A DNA stretch of 64,000 nt from Rhodococcus sp. RD6.2. Its GTDB lineage: Bacteria; Actinomycetota; Actinomycetes; Mycobacteriales; Mycobacteriaceae. The stretch spans positions 74,251-138,250 of the forward strand of contig NZ_CVQP01000010.1 of NCBI RefSeq assembly GCF_001040705.1. The letters run 5' to 3'. Shown in pieces: positions 54,463 through 64,000 of this stretch. Within the stretch, counting starts at the first letter, position 1, and the number at the start of each line of letters is the position of its first letter. Below the pieces are notes generated by a model. The model searched no databases and was not told the origin of the DNA. It worked only from the letters and a program-made list of their open reading frames with translations. The position numbers and the translations under genes are program-made.

Positions 54463-55530
54463 TCACCGTTTGCGCTTGGTGTTCTTTCCGCGATTGGCCT
54501 GGGGCTTGGCACCGGGCTTCGGCTTTGCTCCTGGCGCGGCACTCTTCGACGTCTCGGTCACGTCGACCTCGTCGGACGCGGTACTCGAATCGGCAGCCTT
54601 CGCCTGGGCAGCTCCCTTGGCCTTCTTGCCCGCGATCGGCTTGGCACCCGGCTTCGGTGCATTCTCGGCGCGACGCTCGAGGGCCTTGGCCTTCTTCTCT
54701 TCTTCCTCCGCATCGATGCGGCGGAAGACGAGGTGCTGCTGCGCGTAGGTCCAGATGTTGTTCGACACCCAGTACAGGAGGATCGCGATCATCAGGAACG
54801 GGCCACCGACGAGCACACCGAGCGGGAACACCCACAGGGACAGCTTGTTCATGATCGCGGCCTGCGGGTTCGCGGCGGCGGCCTCGCTCTGCCGGGCCAC
54901 CGAGGCACGCGAGTTGAAGTGGGTGGCGACCGACGCGATGATCATCAGCGGGACCGCGACGACGGCGATGGTCCAGATCGTCGGGATCGGCTCGCCGTAG
55001 GCCGCGAGCTGAGCAGGTGGCGTCGTCATCGCCGCGGCGATCGGGGCACCGAACAGGCGAGCGTCGAGGAACGACTGGACGTCGGCAGCCGAGAACGCGT
55101 AGTTCGCGGTGTTCGCGTTCTCCTCCACGGACATCCCGAGCTGTCCGAAGCCCTCACCGGTGCGGTTGAACGACCGCAGGACGTGGAACAGGCCGATGAA
55201 CACGGGCGCCTGCAGCAGGACGGGGAGGCAGCCCATCAGCGGGTTGAAGCCGTGCTCCTTCTGGAGCTTCTGCATCTCCAACGCCATCCGCTGGCGGTCG
55301 TTCGCGTACTTCTTCTGCAGCGCCTTGATCTGCGGCTGCAACTCCTGCATCTGCCGAGTCGTACGCACCTGCTTGACGAACGGCACGTACAGGATCGCGC
55401 GCAGTGTGAACACCAGGAACATCACCGACAGCGCCCATGCGAAGCCGTTGTCCGCCCCGAGGAAGGAGCCGAACACCTTGTGCCAGACCCATAGGATCCA
55501 TGACACCGGGTAGTAGATGAAGTCGAGCAC
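54463..55530 (-). CDS. yidC: Membrane protein insertase YidC
   Basis: 355 residues. The YidC/Oxa1 core has helices from residue 5 to about 265, including the loop with [19 protein letters not shown] and the segment [21 protein letters not shown]. The C-terminal 90 residues are basic (Lys/Ala-rich, ending KNTKRKR) and can contact ribosomes. It inserts membrane proteins with or without Sec. GTG at 55530 has AGAGGAG upstream. Confidence 0.95.
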   Translation of the reverse strand: MLDFIYYPVSWILWVWHKVFGSFLGADNGFAWALSVMFLVFTLRAILYVPFVKQVRTTRQMQELQPQIKALQKKYANDRQRMALEMQKLQKEHGFNPLMGCLPVLLQAPVFIGLFHVLRSFNRTGEGFGQLGMSVEENANTANYAFSAADVQSFLDARLFGAPIAAAMTTPPAQLAAYGEPIPTIWTIAVVAVPLMIIASVATHFNSRASVARQSEAAAANPQAAIMNKLSLWVFPLGVLVGGPFLMIAILLYWVSNNIWTYAQQHLVFRRIDAEEEEKKAKALERRAENAPKPGAKPIAGKKAKGAAQAKAADSSTASDEVDVTETSKSAAPGAKPKPGAKPQANRGKNTKRKR

Positions 55531-55534
55531 GGCT

Positions 55535-55888
55535 CTAGGTACTCCTCTTGTCGCCCACACTCAGCAGTTCGTGGGATTGCTGGTCCGTATCCCTGACACC
55601 GTCGTCGCGATGCCGGGACCGGCGCGCGGGCACGGGGTCCCAGCCTCCAGGATGCCAGGGTCCGCATTTGAGCAGTCGAACGACCGTCAACAACGACCCG
55701 ACGAGCGCTCCGCGCTCACGAAGTGCGTCGACAGCGTACTCACTGCAGGTCGGCGTGAACCGGCAGGTCGGCATTCGTGTCGGGGACACGTAGGTGCGGT
55801 ACAGCTCGATGCAGAAGATCAACGCGCGCGCAGGCGCTCGACGAACGACCGTGAGTCGATCCCTGTTCGCCGAACTGCCGCGCGTCAT
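55535..55888 (-). CDS. yidD: Membrane protein insertion efficiency factor YidD
   Basis: 117 residues. The family core [34 protein letters not shown] and [16 protein letters not shown] is complete, with the three conserved Cys. The ATG overlaps the rnpA stop by four bases, and yidC starts four bases after its own stop. Confidence 0.94.
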   Translation of the reverse strand: MTRGSSANRDRLTVVRRAPARALIFCIELYRTYVSPTRMPTCRFTPTCSEYAVDALRERGALVGSLLTVVRLLKCGPWHPGGWDPVPARRSRHRDDGVRDTDQQSHELLSVGDKRST

Positions 55889-56259
55889 CCGGATCTACCC
55901 ACCGAGAGGAGATCGAGCTTACGCAGTCCCGACCGCAATTGCCGATCGAGTTCCGCGGACGTGGCCGTCGCGGAACCCGGCAGTGCACGAATCACCACGT
56001 AGGACCCCTCCGACACCTCGTCGACCAGGCTCGCACAGATATGACGAAGCCGGCGTGCGACTCGATGTCGAATCACCGCCGGCCCGACAGCCTTGCTCAC
56101 AACCAAACCGAAACGCGGACCCGGATCGCCAACCAGCGACTCCGCCTTGGCGTCGGCCAATGCATGGACTACGACGTCTTGACGAGCCGCACGCTTACCG
56201 CGACGGACCGTGGACGCGAAGTCCGCTCGCCGCCGTAACCGGTGCGGCTCAGGCAGCAC
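55885..56259 (-). CDS. rnpA: Ribonuclease P protein component
   Basis: 124 residues. The RNR-type motif is [16 protein letters not shown], preceded by [11 protein letters not shown]. It assists the RNase P RNA in removing tRNA 5' leaders. Lies 21 bp after rpmH. Confidence 0.94.
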   Translation of the reverse strand: MLPEPHRLRRRADFASTVRRGKRAARQDVVVHALADAKAESLVGDPGPRFGLVVSKAVGPAVIRHRVARRLRHICASLVDEVSEGSYVVIRALPGSATATSAELDRQLRSGLRKLDLLSVGRSG

Positions 56260-56280
56260 CCGGGGTCCTGCGCCGTGCGA

Positions 56281-56424
56281 TCAGGCGGAGAGGGAAGCGC
56301 GGCCCTTTTGGCGACGCGCAGAGATGATGGAGCGGCCCGCACGGGTCCGCATCCGGAGACGGAAGCCGTGAACGCGCGCGCGGCGGCGATTGTTCGGCTG
56401 GAACGTCCGCTTGCCCTTGGCCAC
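56281..56424 (-). CDS. rpmH: 50S ribosomal protein L34
   Basis: 47 residues: [24 protein letters not shown] and an Arg/Lys-rich end, standard L34. GTG at 56424 has GAGGAG upstream. The open frame runs further upstream without support. Confidence 0.96.
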   Translation of the reverse strand: MAKGKRTFQPNNRRRARVHGFRLRMRTRAGRSIISARRQKGRASLSA

Positions 56425-56959
56425 GGTCGACACTCCTCGTAAATCGTCGGCGCCATTCGGCGCCAGTATTGTGTAGCTGAAATTCGGGTGGTCACCGACG
56501 ATGGCGGCACACAGACCCGCACGCTCTCGATGGAGCACCCCGCGGTCAGCACGAATCCGCCACCTCGAATAGGTGACCATACGAGACTACGCAGCGCGAG
56601 CGGTCAGGTCAAACCGCGACGTGGTGCGACACGCCACGTCCCCAGGATGCTTGCCCGTGACCCCATCCTGTGTATCAACCTCGTCACACCTCGCGGTGCT
56701 CGGAACCACACACACCTGGTCGACGAGCCGAGGAATGACGCGTCTGCCCAGGTGAGAGGTCCGCGGCGGGCTCACCAGTGGGGTCTGCCGCGCGAATCCG
56801 CACCGCCGACCCTTTATCCACACTTGTGGATAATTGTGTGGAAACACAGATCAGGTGGCATATTCGAAGCCTTGTGCGGGGAAGTTGTCCCCAGGGTGGA
56901 GAGCCCACGATCGTCGAACGCCGCGGGCCGCCCGCAGCACGGATTCGGGAGGGCCGACG
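56425..56959. other. rpmH–dnaA intergenic region with DnaA boxes
   Basis: 535 bp holding the divergent promoters of rpmH and dnaA. A facing pair of perfect DnaA boxes, TTATCCACA (56814–56822) and TGTGGATAA (56825–56833), is separated by 2 bases. A weaker TTGTCCCCA lies at 56885. These suit autoregulation of dnaA or an auxiliary origin part. Confidence 0.75.
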
Positions 56960-58555
56960 TTGAACGAGGAGCCGAACACCCTGGCACGAGTCTGGGTGGA
57001 TGTCCTCGCCGAACTGACTGCGGACAAGTCGGGGCAGCCACTCACCAAGGCGCAGAAGGCCATGCTCGCGCTGGTTCGGCCGTTGACCTTGGCGCAGGGG
57101 TTTGCGCTGCTGTCGGTTCCGTCCTCGTTCGTCCAGGAAGCGATCGAGCGCGACCTTCGGGAACCGATCCTCCAGACACTGAACCGGCACATCGACGAAG
57201 GGGTCGAGGGTCTCGGTGTCCGCATCGCACCTCCGACCAGCGAGGCTCAGGCCTCCGTCGTCACAGCGCCGATTCCGGTGGTGCCGGAACCCGAACCCCT
57301 CACTCCTCTCCGTCAGAGTGGTGAATCGGAGGCTGCGAACACGGGCACGGTCAGCGTCGAGGCCTTCCGCCGCCGCAGGCCAGGTATCGGGGACGCAGAT
57401 CTCTTCGAGCCGGATCCGAGTGAGCACGACGAGATCGACGAGGACGGGGAGGCGATCGCCAGCGTCAACGAGTCGTGGCCGTCCTACTTCACCAAACCGC
57501 CCACGACACCTCCCGCCGCATCCGACGGAAACAGTCTCAACGCCAAGTACACCTTCGACACCTTCGTCATCGGAGCGTCGAACAGGTTTGCGCACGCCGC
57601 CGCTGTCGCATGCGCCGAGGCGCCGGCCCGGGCCTACAACCCGCTGTTCGTGTGGGGCTCGTCCGGTCTCGGCAAGACTCACCTCCTGCACGCGGCGGGC
57701 CACTACTCGCGGAGACTGTTTCCCGGTATTCGTGTCCGGTACGTCTCCACCGAAGAATTCACGAACGACTTCATCAACAGCCTCCGCGACGACCGGAAGG
57801 TCGCGTTCAAGCGCCGGTACCGCGAAACCGATGTCCTCCTCGTCGACGACATCCAGTTCATCGAGGGCAAGGAAGGCATCCAGGAGGAGTTCTTCTACAC
57901 CTTCGAGGCACTCCACAACGCGAACAAGCAGATCGTCATCACGTCCGACCGGCCTCCCAAGCAGTTGGCGACGCTGGAGGAGCGTCTGCGAACCCGCTTC
58001 GAATGGGGTCTGATCACCGACGTCCAACCGCCCGAACTCGAGACGCGGATCGCGATCCTGAGCAAGAAGGCGCGGATGGACCGCCTCGACGTCCCCCACG
58101 ACGTCCTCGAACTGATCGCGAGCCGGCTCGACCGCAACATCCGTGAGCTCGAGGGCGCGTTGATCCGTGTGACGGCCTTCGCGTCACTGAACCGTCAGGC
58201 GCTCGATCTCAGTCTGGCCGAGGTCGTGCTGCGTGACCTGATGCCCGACGCGACGCCCCTCGAGATCGACGCCGCCACCATCATCGCGGCGACCTCGGAC
58301 TACTTCGGTATGGCCATCGAGGACCTGTGCGGCCCCGGCAAGACCCGGCCGTTGGCACAAGCCCGCCAGATCGCGATGTACCTGTGCCGTGAGCTGACCG
58401 ACCTCTCACTGCCCAAGATCGGCAACACGTTCGGTCGCGACCACACGACCGTCATGTATGCGGACAAGAAGATCCGCAAGGAAATGACGGAACGGCGCAA
58501 GGTGTACGACCAAGTGCAGGAACTCACAGCGCGCATCAAACAGCGAGCCCGCTGA
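56960..58555 (+). CDS. dnaA: Chromosomal replication initiator DnaA
   Basis: 531 residues. Domain I at 1–90, an acidic linker to about 190, then the AAA+ domain with Walker [10 protein letters not shown] (about 233–241) and Walker [10 protein letters not shown], and domain IV with the signature [14 protein letters not shown] (from about 492). It binds the DnaA boxes on both sides and opens oriC. TTG at 56960 is chosen because GGGAGG is eight bases before it. Confidence 0.97.
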   Translation: MNEEPNTLARVWVDVLAELTADKSGQPLTKAQKAMLALVRPLTLAQGFALLSVPSSFVQEAIERDLREPILQTLNRHIDEGVEGLGVRIAPPTSEAQASVVTAPIPVVPEPEPLTPLRQSGESEAANTGTVSVEAFRRRRPGIGDADLFEPDPSEHDEIDEDGEAIASVNESWPSYFTKPPTTPPAASDGNSLNAKYTFDTFVIGASNRFAHAAAVACAEAPARAYNPLFVWGSSGLGKTHLLHAAGHYSRRLFPGIRVRYVSTEEFTNDFINSLRDDRKVAFKRRYRETDVLLVDDIQFIEGKEGIQEEFFYTFEALHNANKQIVITSDRPPKQLATLEERLRTRFEWGLITDVQPPELETRIAILSKKARMDRLDVPHDVLELIASRLDRNIRELEGALIRVTAFASLNRQALDLSLAEVVLRDLMPDATPLEIDAATIIAATSDYFGMAIEDLCGPGKTRPLAQARQIAMYLCRELTDLSLPKIGNTFGRDHTTVMYADKKIRKEMTERRKVYDQVQELTARIKQRAR

Positions 58556-59110
58556 CCCGTTAGTCCACAGCCGTTCCGGCGGATCGTCACCCACGTGACG
58601 GTCCGCCGGTTTCGTATGCCCAGGACGTCACGCGGTTGTGCACATCTTCCACAGACCTCCACAGGCAATGTGGATGTTTTTGGGGACCAGCGGACACCTC
58701 CGTTCCCCATGTGTGTGGAAAACCGGGGTACATCGGGGGATCAACTGTGGACAGAGAGTGGATGAACATGAACAACTCTGTGGGCTTCCACAGGCACCCA
58801 CAATTCATCCCCGTTCCATCCCCACGGATTCCCCATGCCCGCATGCACGCAGACCTGCGCGGACAGGGTGCTGTGCACAGAATTCACAGGACCTACTACT
58901 ACTGCTTGTTTCTCTAGGGAGATCTTCCTTTGAAAACAGGTGCTGTGGAATCGTCGCGTTCACAAGGCGTGCGGGACCGTTCGCGCCACGCTCGGACATG
59001 AGTGCCTCCAGCTTTCAAACTCGTCCTCGAGGGCTTACGGTGGGCTTCTGTCGCTGTCCGCACCAAGGCAGCGGCGACGCGATGTGCCTACTGAGAGGAT
59101 CAGCCCAGCG
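58556..59110. other. Replication origin oriC
   Basis: The 555-bp dnaA–dnaN gap. DnaA boxes on both strands: TAGTCCACA (58561), TCTTCCACA (58645), a reverse ACATCCACA (58669–58677), a perfect reverse TTTTCCACA (58714–58722), reverse CTGTCCACA (58746–58754), GCTTCCACA (58784) and reverse GATTCCACA (58944–58952), plus weaker ones. A somewhat AT-richer stretch lies near 58890–58940 and could be the unwinding element. No gene is present. Confidence 0.9.
58576..58609 (+). terminator. Terminator after dnaA
   Basis: Arms CCGGCGGA and TCCGCCGG with an inner GTCAC/GTGAC stem and a 4-base loop, followed by TTTCG. Confidence 0.72.
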
Positions 59111-60295
59111 ATGGAGCTCGGGAGCATGAAGTTTCGGGTCGCCCGGGAAGATTTCGCGGATTCCGTCGCATGGGTGGCTCGTAGTCTCCCGTCTCGGCCT
59201 CCGGTCCCCGTTCTCGGCGGAGTTCTCATCGCAGCCGACGAGCAGGGCCTGACGATCTCCGGATTCGACTACGAGGTTTCTGCACAGGTCCGGATCTCGG
59301 CCGAGGTCTCCGATCCCGGTACGGCACTCGTCTCCGGCAAGCTGCTGGCCGACATCACCCGTTCCCTGCCTGCGAAGCCTGTGGATCTGACCGTGGACGG
59401 GACGCGGGTTCTCATCACCTGCGGAAGCGCCAAGTTCTCCCTGCCGACGATGCCGGTCGAGGACTACCCACAGCTACCCGAACTTCCTCAGCAGACGGGT
59501 TCGCTGCCTGTCGACGTCTTCTCCGAAGCGATCAGCCAGGTCGCGGTGGCCGCGGGCAAGGACGACACGCTTCCCATGCTGACCGGCATCCGCGTCGAGA
59601 TCGAGGGCTCGAACGTCGTGTTGGCGGCAACGGACCGCTTCCGTCTCGCGGTCCGTCAGATCGAGTGGACGCCCGCGAATCCCGACACGAGCGCGGCCGT
59701 GCTCATTCCTGCGAAGACGCTGTCCGAATCCGCGAAAACCCTTGGGGGAGGCTCGGCTTCGCCGGTCGAATTGGCATTCGGTGCGGGCTCGTCGGTCGGA
59801 TCCGAGGGGCTCCTCGGCATCGTCGGTGAGGGTCGACGGACCACGACGCGTCTGCTGGACGCCGAGTTCCCGAAGTTCCGGCAGCTCCTGCCCGCCGAGC
59901 ACACCGCGGTCGCGACCGTCGAGGTCGCGCCCCTGGTCGATGCCATCAAGCGTGTCGCGCTCGTCGCCGAGCGCGGTGCCCAGGTCCGCATGCAGTTCTC
60001 CGAGGACGGTCTGCTCCTCGCCGCGGGCGGCGACGACGCGGGCCGCGCCGAGGAAGCTCTCGAAGCGCAGTTCCAGGGCGAGGCACTGACCATCGCGTTC
60101 AACCCGACGTACCTCACCGAAGGACTGACGTCTCTCCACAGCGACCGGGTGACGTTCGGATTCACCACGCCGAGCCGCCCCGCGGTGATGCGTCCGGCGG
60201 CCGAGGAGGAGCCCACTCCCGGTGAGAGCGGCACCTTCGCCGCACCCGACAGCGACTACACCTACCTCCTGATGCCGGTCCGTCTGCCCGGCTGA
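59111..60295 (+). CDS. dnaN: DNA polymerase III beta sliding clamp
   Basis: 394 residues with three clamp domains, ending in the canonical [10 protein letters not shown]. Segments [10 protein letters not shown] and [19 protein letters not shown] are conserved. It tethers the replicative polymerase. ATG 59111 is used, with GAGAGGA upstream; a second ATG five codons later is possible. Confidence 0.96.
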   Translation: MELGSMKFRVAREDFADSVAWVARSLPSRPPVPVLGGVLIAADEQGLTISGFDYEVSAQVRISAEVSDPGTALVSGKLLADITRSLPAKPVDLTVDGTRVLITCGSAKFSLPTMPVEDYPQLPELPQQTGSLPVDVFSEAISQVAVAAGKDDTLPMLTGIRVEIEGSNVVLAATDRFRLAVRQIEWTPANPDTSAAVLIPAKTLSESAKTLGGGSASPVELAFGAGSSVGSEGLLGIVGEGRRTTTRLLDAEFPKFRQLLPAEHTAVATVEVAPLVDAIKRVALVAERGAQVRMQFSEDGLLLAAGGDDAGRAEEALEAQFQGEALTIAFNPTYLTEGLTSLHSDRVTFGFTTPSRPAVMRPAAEEEPTPGESGTFAAPDSDYTYLLMPVRLPG

Positions 60296-60338
60296 CACCC
60301 GCGCCCCGCACGTCCTCGAACCGAAGGGAACCGCCGCG

Positions 60339-61238
60339 ATGCAACTGGGACTGGTCGGCCTCGGGAAGATGGGCTTCAACATGCGCGAACGGTTGCGCAT
60401 CGCGGGACACGAGGTGACCGGCTACGACCCGCGTCCGGAGGTCACGGACGTGGCGTCGTTGTCCGACCTGGCTGCGGCACTTCCGTCCCCCCGCGTCGTC
60501 TGGGTCATGGTTCCGTCCGGCGCCGTCACCCGTCAGACGATCACGGAACTGGCTGACGTCCTGGGGGCGGGCGACCTGGTGATCGACGGTGGGAACTCGC
60601 GCTTCACCGAGGACGGTCCACACGCTGAACTGTTGTCCGACAAGGGAATCGGATTCCTGGACTGCGGTGTGTCCGGTGGCGTGTGGGGTCTGGAGAACGG
60701 CTACGGGTTGATGGTCGGCGGCGCGGAGTCCGATGTCGCGCGGGCCATGCCGATCTTCGACGCCCTCCGTCCCGAGGGGGAACGGGCCGACGGTTTCGTC
60801 CACGCCGGACCGGTCGGCGCAGGCCACTACGCGAAGATGATCCACAACGGCATCGAGTACGGCCTGATGCACGCCTATGCCGAGGGCTACGAACTCCTCG
60901 CTGCCGAAGACCTGGTCACCGATGTGCACGGCGTCCTGCGCGCGTGGACGAAGGGCACGGTCGTTCGCTCGTGGCTGCTGGACCTGCTCGTCAAGGCGCT
61001 GGCCGAGGATCCCGACTTCGCAGAGATCTCCGGTTATACACAGGACTCCGGTGAAGGGCGGTGGACTGTGGAGGAAGCCATCAATCACGCCGTCCCCGCA
61101 CCCGTGATCTCGGCGGCGCTGTTCGCACGGTTCGCGTCGCGGCAGTCCGACTCGCCTGCGATGAAAGCCGTTTCCGCACTGAGGAATCAGTTCGGAGGCC
61201 ATGCAGTGCAACGAATTTCGGAATCCGGGCAGCCGTAG
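60339..61238 (+). CDS. gnd: 6-phosphogluconate dehydrogenase (decarboxylating, short type)
   Basis: 299 residues. NAD(P)-binding [13 protein letters not shown], substrate-binding [30 protein letters not shown] and the active [12 protein letters not shown]. The short type (about 300 residues) differs from the 470-residue E. coli form and is usually NAD-linked. Placement between dnaN and recF is typical of several actinobacteria. Confidence 0.94.
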   Translation: MQLGLVGLGKMGFNMRERLRIAGHEVTGYDPRPEVTDVASLSDLAAALPSPRVVWVMVPSGAVTRQTITELADVLGAGDLVIDGGNSRFTEDGPHAELLSDKGIGFLDCGVSGGVWGLENGYGLMVGGAESDVARAMPIFDALRPEGERADGFVHAGPVGAGHYAKMIHNGIEYGLMHAYAEGYELLAAEDLVTDVHGVLRAWTKGTVVRSWLLDLLVKALAEDPDFAEISGYTQDSGEGRWTVEEAINHAVPAPVISAALFARFASRQSDSPAMKAVSALRNQFGGHAVQRISESGQP

Positions 61239-61239
61239 G

Positions 61240-62430
61240 GTGTTCGTCCGAAAGTTCACGCTGCGTGATTTCCGATCCTGGGACGCCGTCACCATCGAAC
61301 CCGGTCCGGGAATCACCCTGTTCCTCGGCCCGAACGGCCACGGCAAGACGAACCTCCTCGAAGCGCTCGGCTACCTGGCGACGCTGTCCTCACACCGGGT
61401 CTCCAGTGACGGCCCCCTGATCCGCGCCGGTGCCCCGACCGCGCAGGTCGGTGCCGTCGTCGTCAACCACGGCCGCGAACTGTCCATCGACGTCGAGATC
61501 AACGACGGCAAGACCAACCGGGCACGGATGAACACCTCACCGGTGCGGCGTCCGCGCGAAATACTCGGCGTCCTGCGCGGTGTGCTGTTCGCGCCGGAAG
61601 ACCTGTCACTCGTCCGCGGCGACCCAGGGGAGCGCCGTCGGTTCCTCGACGAACTGCTCAGCACCCGGATCCCCAGGATGGCGGCCGTCCGCGCCGACTA
61701 CGACAAGGTGCTGCGTCAGAGGTCCGCACTGCTCAAGACGGCCGGGGGCGCGCTGCGTCGCGGTTCCCGTTCCGAAGACGGTGCGAGTGCGCTGGCGACG
61801 CTCGACGTCTGGGACGGCCACCTCGCGATCCACGGTGCCGAACTACTCGCGGCGCGGATGCGGCTGGTCGCCGAACTCGGACCCCACGTCGCGGAGTCGT
61901 ATGCGCGCATCGCTCCGGAGTCGCGGCCGGCGTCCATCGCGTACCGGTCCAGTCTCGGTGCTTCCATGCCTGTGGAACTGACCGATCCCGATCACCAGTG
62001 GGTGCGCGAGGACGTCGAGCTCCTCGAGGCGAGCTTCCTGAACGAACTCTCCCAAGCCAGGTCCCGGGAGATCGACCGCGGCGTCTGCCTCGTCGGCCCG
62101 CACCGTGACGACCTGGAGCTCTGGCTCGGTGACCAGCCGGCCAAGGGATTCGCCAGCCACGGCGAATCGTGGTCGTTCGCGCTGTCGCTGCGCCTCGCGG
62201 CGTTCGAGCTGTTGCGGTCGGACGGAACGGACCCGGTCCTCATGCTCGACGACGTGTTCGCCGAACTGGACCGGAAACGGCGTCGTGCCCTCGCTACAGT
62301 CGCCGCCGATGCCGAGCAGGTGCTCATCACCGCGGCGGTCGCCGAGGACATACCCGAGGAACTGCACGCGACGAGGTTCGCCGTCGAGGCCGTCGACAGG
62401 CCCGACGGCCGCACGTCCACTCTCCGCTGA
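61240..62430 (+). CDS. recF: DNA replication and repair protein RecF
   Basis: 396 residues. Walker [18 protein letters not shown] near residue 35, the signature [14 protein letters not shown] and Walker [14 protein letters not shown]. It is an SMC-like ATPase that loads RecA at gaps. GTG 61240 begins [14 protein letters not shown] one base after the gnd stop. Confidence 0.95.
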   Translation: MFVRKFTLRDFRSWDAVTIEPGPGITLFLGPNGHGKTNLLEALGYLATLSSHRVSSDGPLIRAGAPTAQVGAVVVNHGRELSIDVEINDGKTNRARMNTSPVRRPREILGVLRGVLFAPEDLSLVRGDPGERRRFLDELLSTRIPRMAAVRADYDKVLRQRSALLKTAGGALRRGSRSEDGASALATLDVWDGHLAIHGAELLAARMRLVAELGPHVAESYARIAPESRPASIAYRSSLGASMPVELTDPDHQWVREDVELLEASFLNELSQARSREIDRGVCLVGPHRDDLELWLGDQPAKGFASHGESWSFALSLRLAAFELLRSDGTDPVLMLDDVFAELDRKRRRALATVAADAEQVLITAAVAEDIPEELHATRFAVEAVDRPDGRTSTLR

Positions 62431-62511
62431 CCCGTTGACCCGGCGGGTCAGGTGCGGGAGGAAGTGCTCGGGAGGGATGGCTGGGATGATCGAGTGCGGA
62501 AGGGAGCGGTG

Positions 62512-63060
62512 ATGACCGACGAACCGGAGTCCCCGGGCGGTGGAGAACCCGAACTGCGGGGCATCGACCTGGCCCGCCGTGCACTCGAGGAGGCGCGGGC
62601 GGCGGCGAAGGCCAGTGGCAAGTCCGTCGGCCAGGGCAGGTCCTCGCCGAAACCCAAGTTGCGGGCTGCGGGCCGACGGAGCTGGTCCGGTGCCCGCCCC
62701 GACGGCCGCGACCCGCAACCGTTCGGTGCGCTGGCGAATGCGGTCGCGAAGAGCCGTGGCTGGTCGTCGAGGGTGTCGGAGGGCACGGTGTTCGGCCGGT
62801 GGCCGCAGGTGGTCGGGGAAGACATCTCGGCCCATGCGGAACCGGTGTCGTTGAAGGACGGCGTGCTGAGCGTGTCCGCGGAGTCGACGGCGTGGGCCAC
62901 CCAGCTGCGGCTGATGCAGTCCCAGCTTCTCGCGAAGATCGCGGCGGCCGTCGGCGACGGCGTCGTCACCAGCCTGCGGATCACCGGCCCCACCGCGCCG
63001 AGTTGGCGCAAGGGCGACCGGCACGTCAAGGGCCGAGGTCCGCGGGACACCTACGGCTGA
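62512..63060 (+). CDS. dciA: DciA-type (DUF721) helicase-loading protein
   Basis: 182 residues. The C-terminal DUF721 domain spans about residues 75–165 ([42 protein letters not shown]), preceded by a disordered basic part. This is the Rv0004 family; DciA helps load the replicative helicase where DnaC is absent. ATG 62512 has AGGGAG upstream. Confidence 0.9.
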   Translation: MTDEPESPGGGEPELRGIDLARRALEEARAAAKASGKSVGQGRSSPKPKLRAAGRRSWSGARPDGRDPQPFGALANAVAKSRGWSSRVSEGTVFGRWPQVVGEDISAHAEPVSLKDGVLSVSAESTAWATQLRLMQSQLLAKIAAAVGDGVVTSLRITGPTAPSWRKGDRHVKGRGPRDTYG

Positions 63061-63173
63061 GTCGTTCACGGCGAAGATCTCGAGTTGTCTATTACCCAGT
63101 GTTACAGTTACTCCACGTGTTGTGAGTGAGCTGTGTCACGGGCGACGCCCTGCGTCGCCGGAAGGGAACGACA

Positions 63174-64000
63174 ATGGGCGCCGAAACCCTCGACCGAGCT
63201 GTTCGCGACGAGCCGGAACACCTCCTGCTGCAGGCGCGCGACGTGCAGTTCGACTGGTCCGACCTGCCGATGCACTGGGTCGACGGCGATCCGTTCACCA
63301 CCCACGTGTTCAACGTGATGCACATCCTGCTTCCGGCGGGGGAGGACTGGTTCGTCGAGACGTTCAAGGAGGCGCTGCCCCTGATCGACGACGAGGCGCT
63401 GCGCGCGGACGTCGCGGGCTTCATCGGCCAGGAGGCGATGCATTCGTCCGCACATTCCGGGGTCCTCGTGCACCTCAAGGCGAAAGGTCTCGACCCGACC
63501 CCGTACACCGACCAGATGAACTGGGTCTTCACGACACTGCTCGGACCGCGTCCGTTCACGGCGGGCCGCCGGGAGAACTACCTGGTGGAGCGCCTCGCCC
63601 TGATCGCGGCGATCGAACACGTCACCGCGTTCCTCGGCGACTGGGTCCTCAACGCCCGCGCTCTCGATTCGGCCGGAGTGCATCCGACGATGCTCGACCT
63701 GCTGCGCTGGCACGGGTCGGAGGAGGTCGAGCACCGGTCGGTCGCCTACGACGTCCTGCGCTACTTCGACAAGCGGGAGTCGCGTCGGCTGCGCACCCAA
63801 CTCGTCGCTACCCCCGCGTTGGTGTACCTGTGGATTCGGGGTACGCGATTTCTGATGGCGAACGACCCCGAGTTGGCGCATCTCGCGCCGCACCGACGCC
63901 GGCCGCACGTCACCGACTTCCGCGCTGCAGGTAGGCGCGGGGTGCTGCCGACGACGACGGACCTGGTGCGGCGGATGAGCCGGTACTTCCGCCGCGACTA
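63174..64000 (+). CDS. Metal-dependent hydrolase (PF10118-type), partial
   Basis: The gene starts at ATG 63174, with GAAGGGA upstream, and runs off the window after 275 codons without a stop. The protein reads MGAETLDRAVRDEPEH, then MHWVDGDPFTTHVFN, FIGQEAMHSSAHSG, IAAIEHVTAFLGDW and LLRWHGSEEVEHRSVAYDV. The repeated His/Glu pairs (ExxH-type) fit the predicted metal-dependent hydrolases of family PF10118, which resemble di-metal helical bundles. In mycobacteria gyrB follows the Rv0004 gene; here this gene comes first. Substrate unknown. Confidence 0.8.
   Translation, partial: MGAETLDRAVRDEPEHLLLQARDVQFDWSDLPMHWVDGDPFTTHVFNVMHILLPAGEDWFVETFKEALPLIDDEALRADVAGFIGQEAMHSSAHSGVLVHLKAKGLDPTPYTDQMNWVFTTLLGPRPFTAGRRENYLVERLALIAAIEHVTAFLGDWVLNARALDSAGVHPTMLDLLRWHGSEEVEHRSVAYDVLRYFDKRESRRLRTQLVATPALVYLWIRGTRFLMANDPELAHLAPHRRRPHVTDFRAAGRRGVLPTTTDLVRRMSRYFRRD

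Noticed and set aside
1-64000. tRNA or rRNA genes
   Set aside because: No TψC-loop (GTTCRANYC-type) sequence with matching arms and no rRNA segment was recognised by eye; a covariance-model search was not possible.

Overview
The window is high-GC actinobacterial DNA from around a chromosomal replication origin. The order rpmH–dnaA–oriC–dnaN–gnd–recF–dciA, the run pcnA / NUDIX / DUF6049-type / murJ / sigM / anti-sigma / trxB / trxA / cwlM / GNAT / parB / parA / rsmG / jag / yidC / yidD / rnpA, a WS/DGAT acyltransferase, an NDMA-type alcohol dehydrogenase and a KstR-like operator all point to a mycolic-acid actinomycete, most likely Rhodococcus or a close relative. This is inferred from gene content only. 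No rRNA, tRNA, CRISPR array or insertion sequence was recognised.

Layout. (1) 0–4.1 kb: a partial amine-dehydrogenase-type module (mauE, mauD and the start of a third gene), divergent from an APC permease and an IclR regulator. (2) 4.1–8.3 kb: flavin reductase, DUF4235 protein, KstD/fumarate-reductase-like flavoprotein, hotdog-type protein and a SnoaL/ketosteroid-isomerase-like protein behind a perfect KstR-type operator, then a lipase remnant. (3) 8.3–14.2 kb: leuS, an SdpI-like membrane protein with a Cys-rich tail, WS/DGAT and a DUF1648 protein. (4) 14.2–17.3 kb: aldehyde dehydrogenase plus NDMA-dependent alcohol dehydrogenase. (5) 17.3–19.1 kb: three tandem copies of a gene for a tiny secreted protein, one of them broken. 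(6) 19–27.3 kb: LysR and an SBF-like transporter; a KASIII-like / SRPBCC / ThDP-enzyme operon directly downstream of a SigL-like sigma factor and its zinc anti-sigma factor; a sigma/anti-sigma chimera; YqgE. (7) 27.3–34.1 kb: TetR with a doubled operator, SDR, MFS transporter, a DxDxDG-repeat protein, a secreted DUF4185-like protein and pcnA. (8) 34.2–50.7 kb: the conserved block from the NUDIX gene to rsmG. (9) 50.7–53.85 kb: a gene-free stretch of about 3.2 kb carrying most of a nine-site parS array. (10) 53.85–64 kb: jag–yidC–yidD–rnpA–rpmH, dnaA, oriC, dnaN, gnd, recF, dciA and a partial metal-dependent hydrolase gene.

Genes left of dnaA in the origin block mostly run leftward and those right of it run rightward, as expected for bidirectional replication from the dnaA–dnaN gap. 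The ParABS system sits on the left arm. The most unusual points are the SigL-type promoters found both before sigL and before the ThDP/ketosynthase operon, the sigma/anti-sigma chimera, the KASIII-like protein whose catalytic His is Asn, the large parS-rich gene desert with recurring G-rich boxes, and the tandem secreted micro-proteins.
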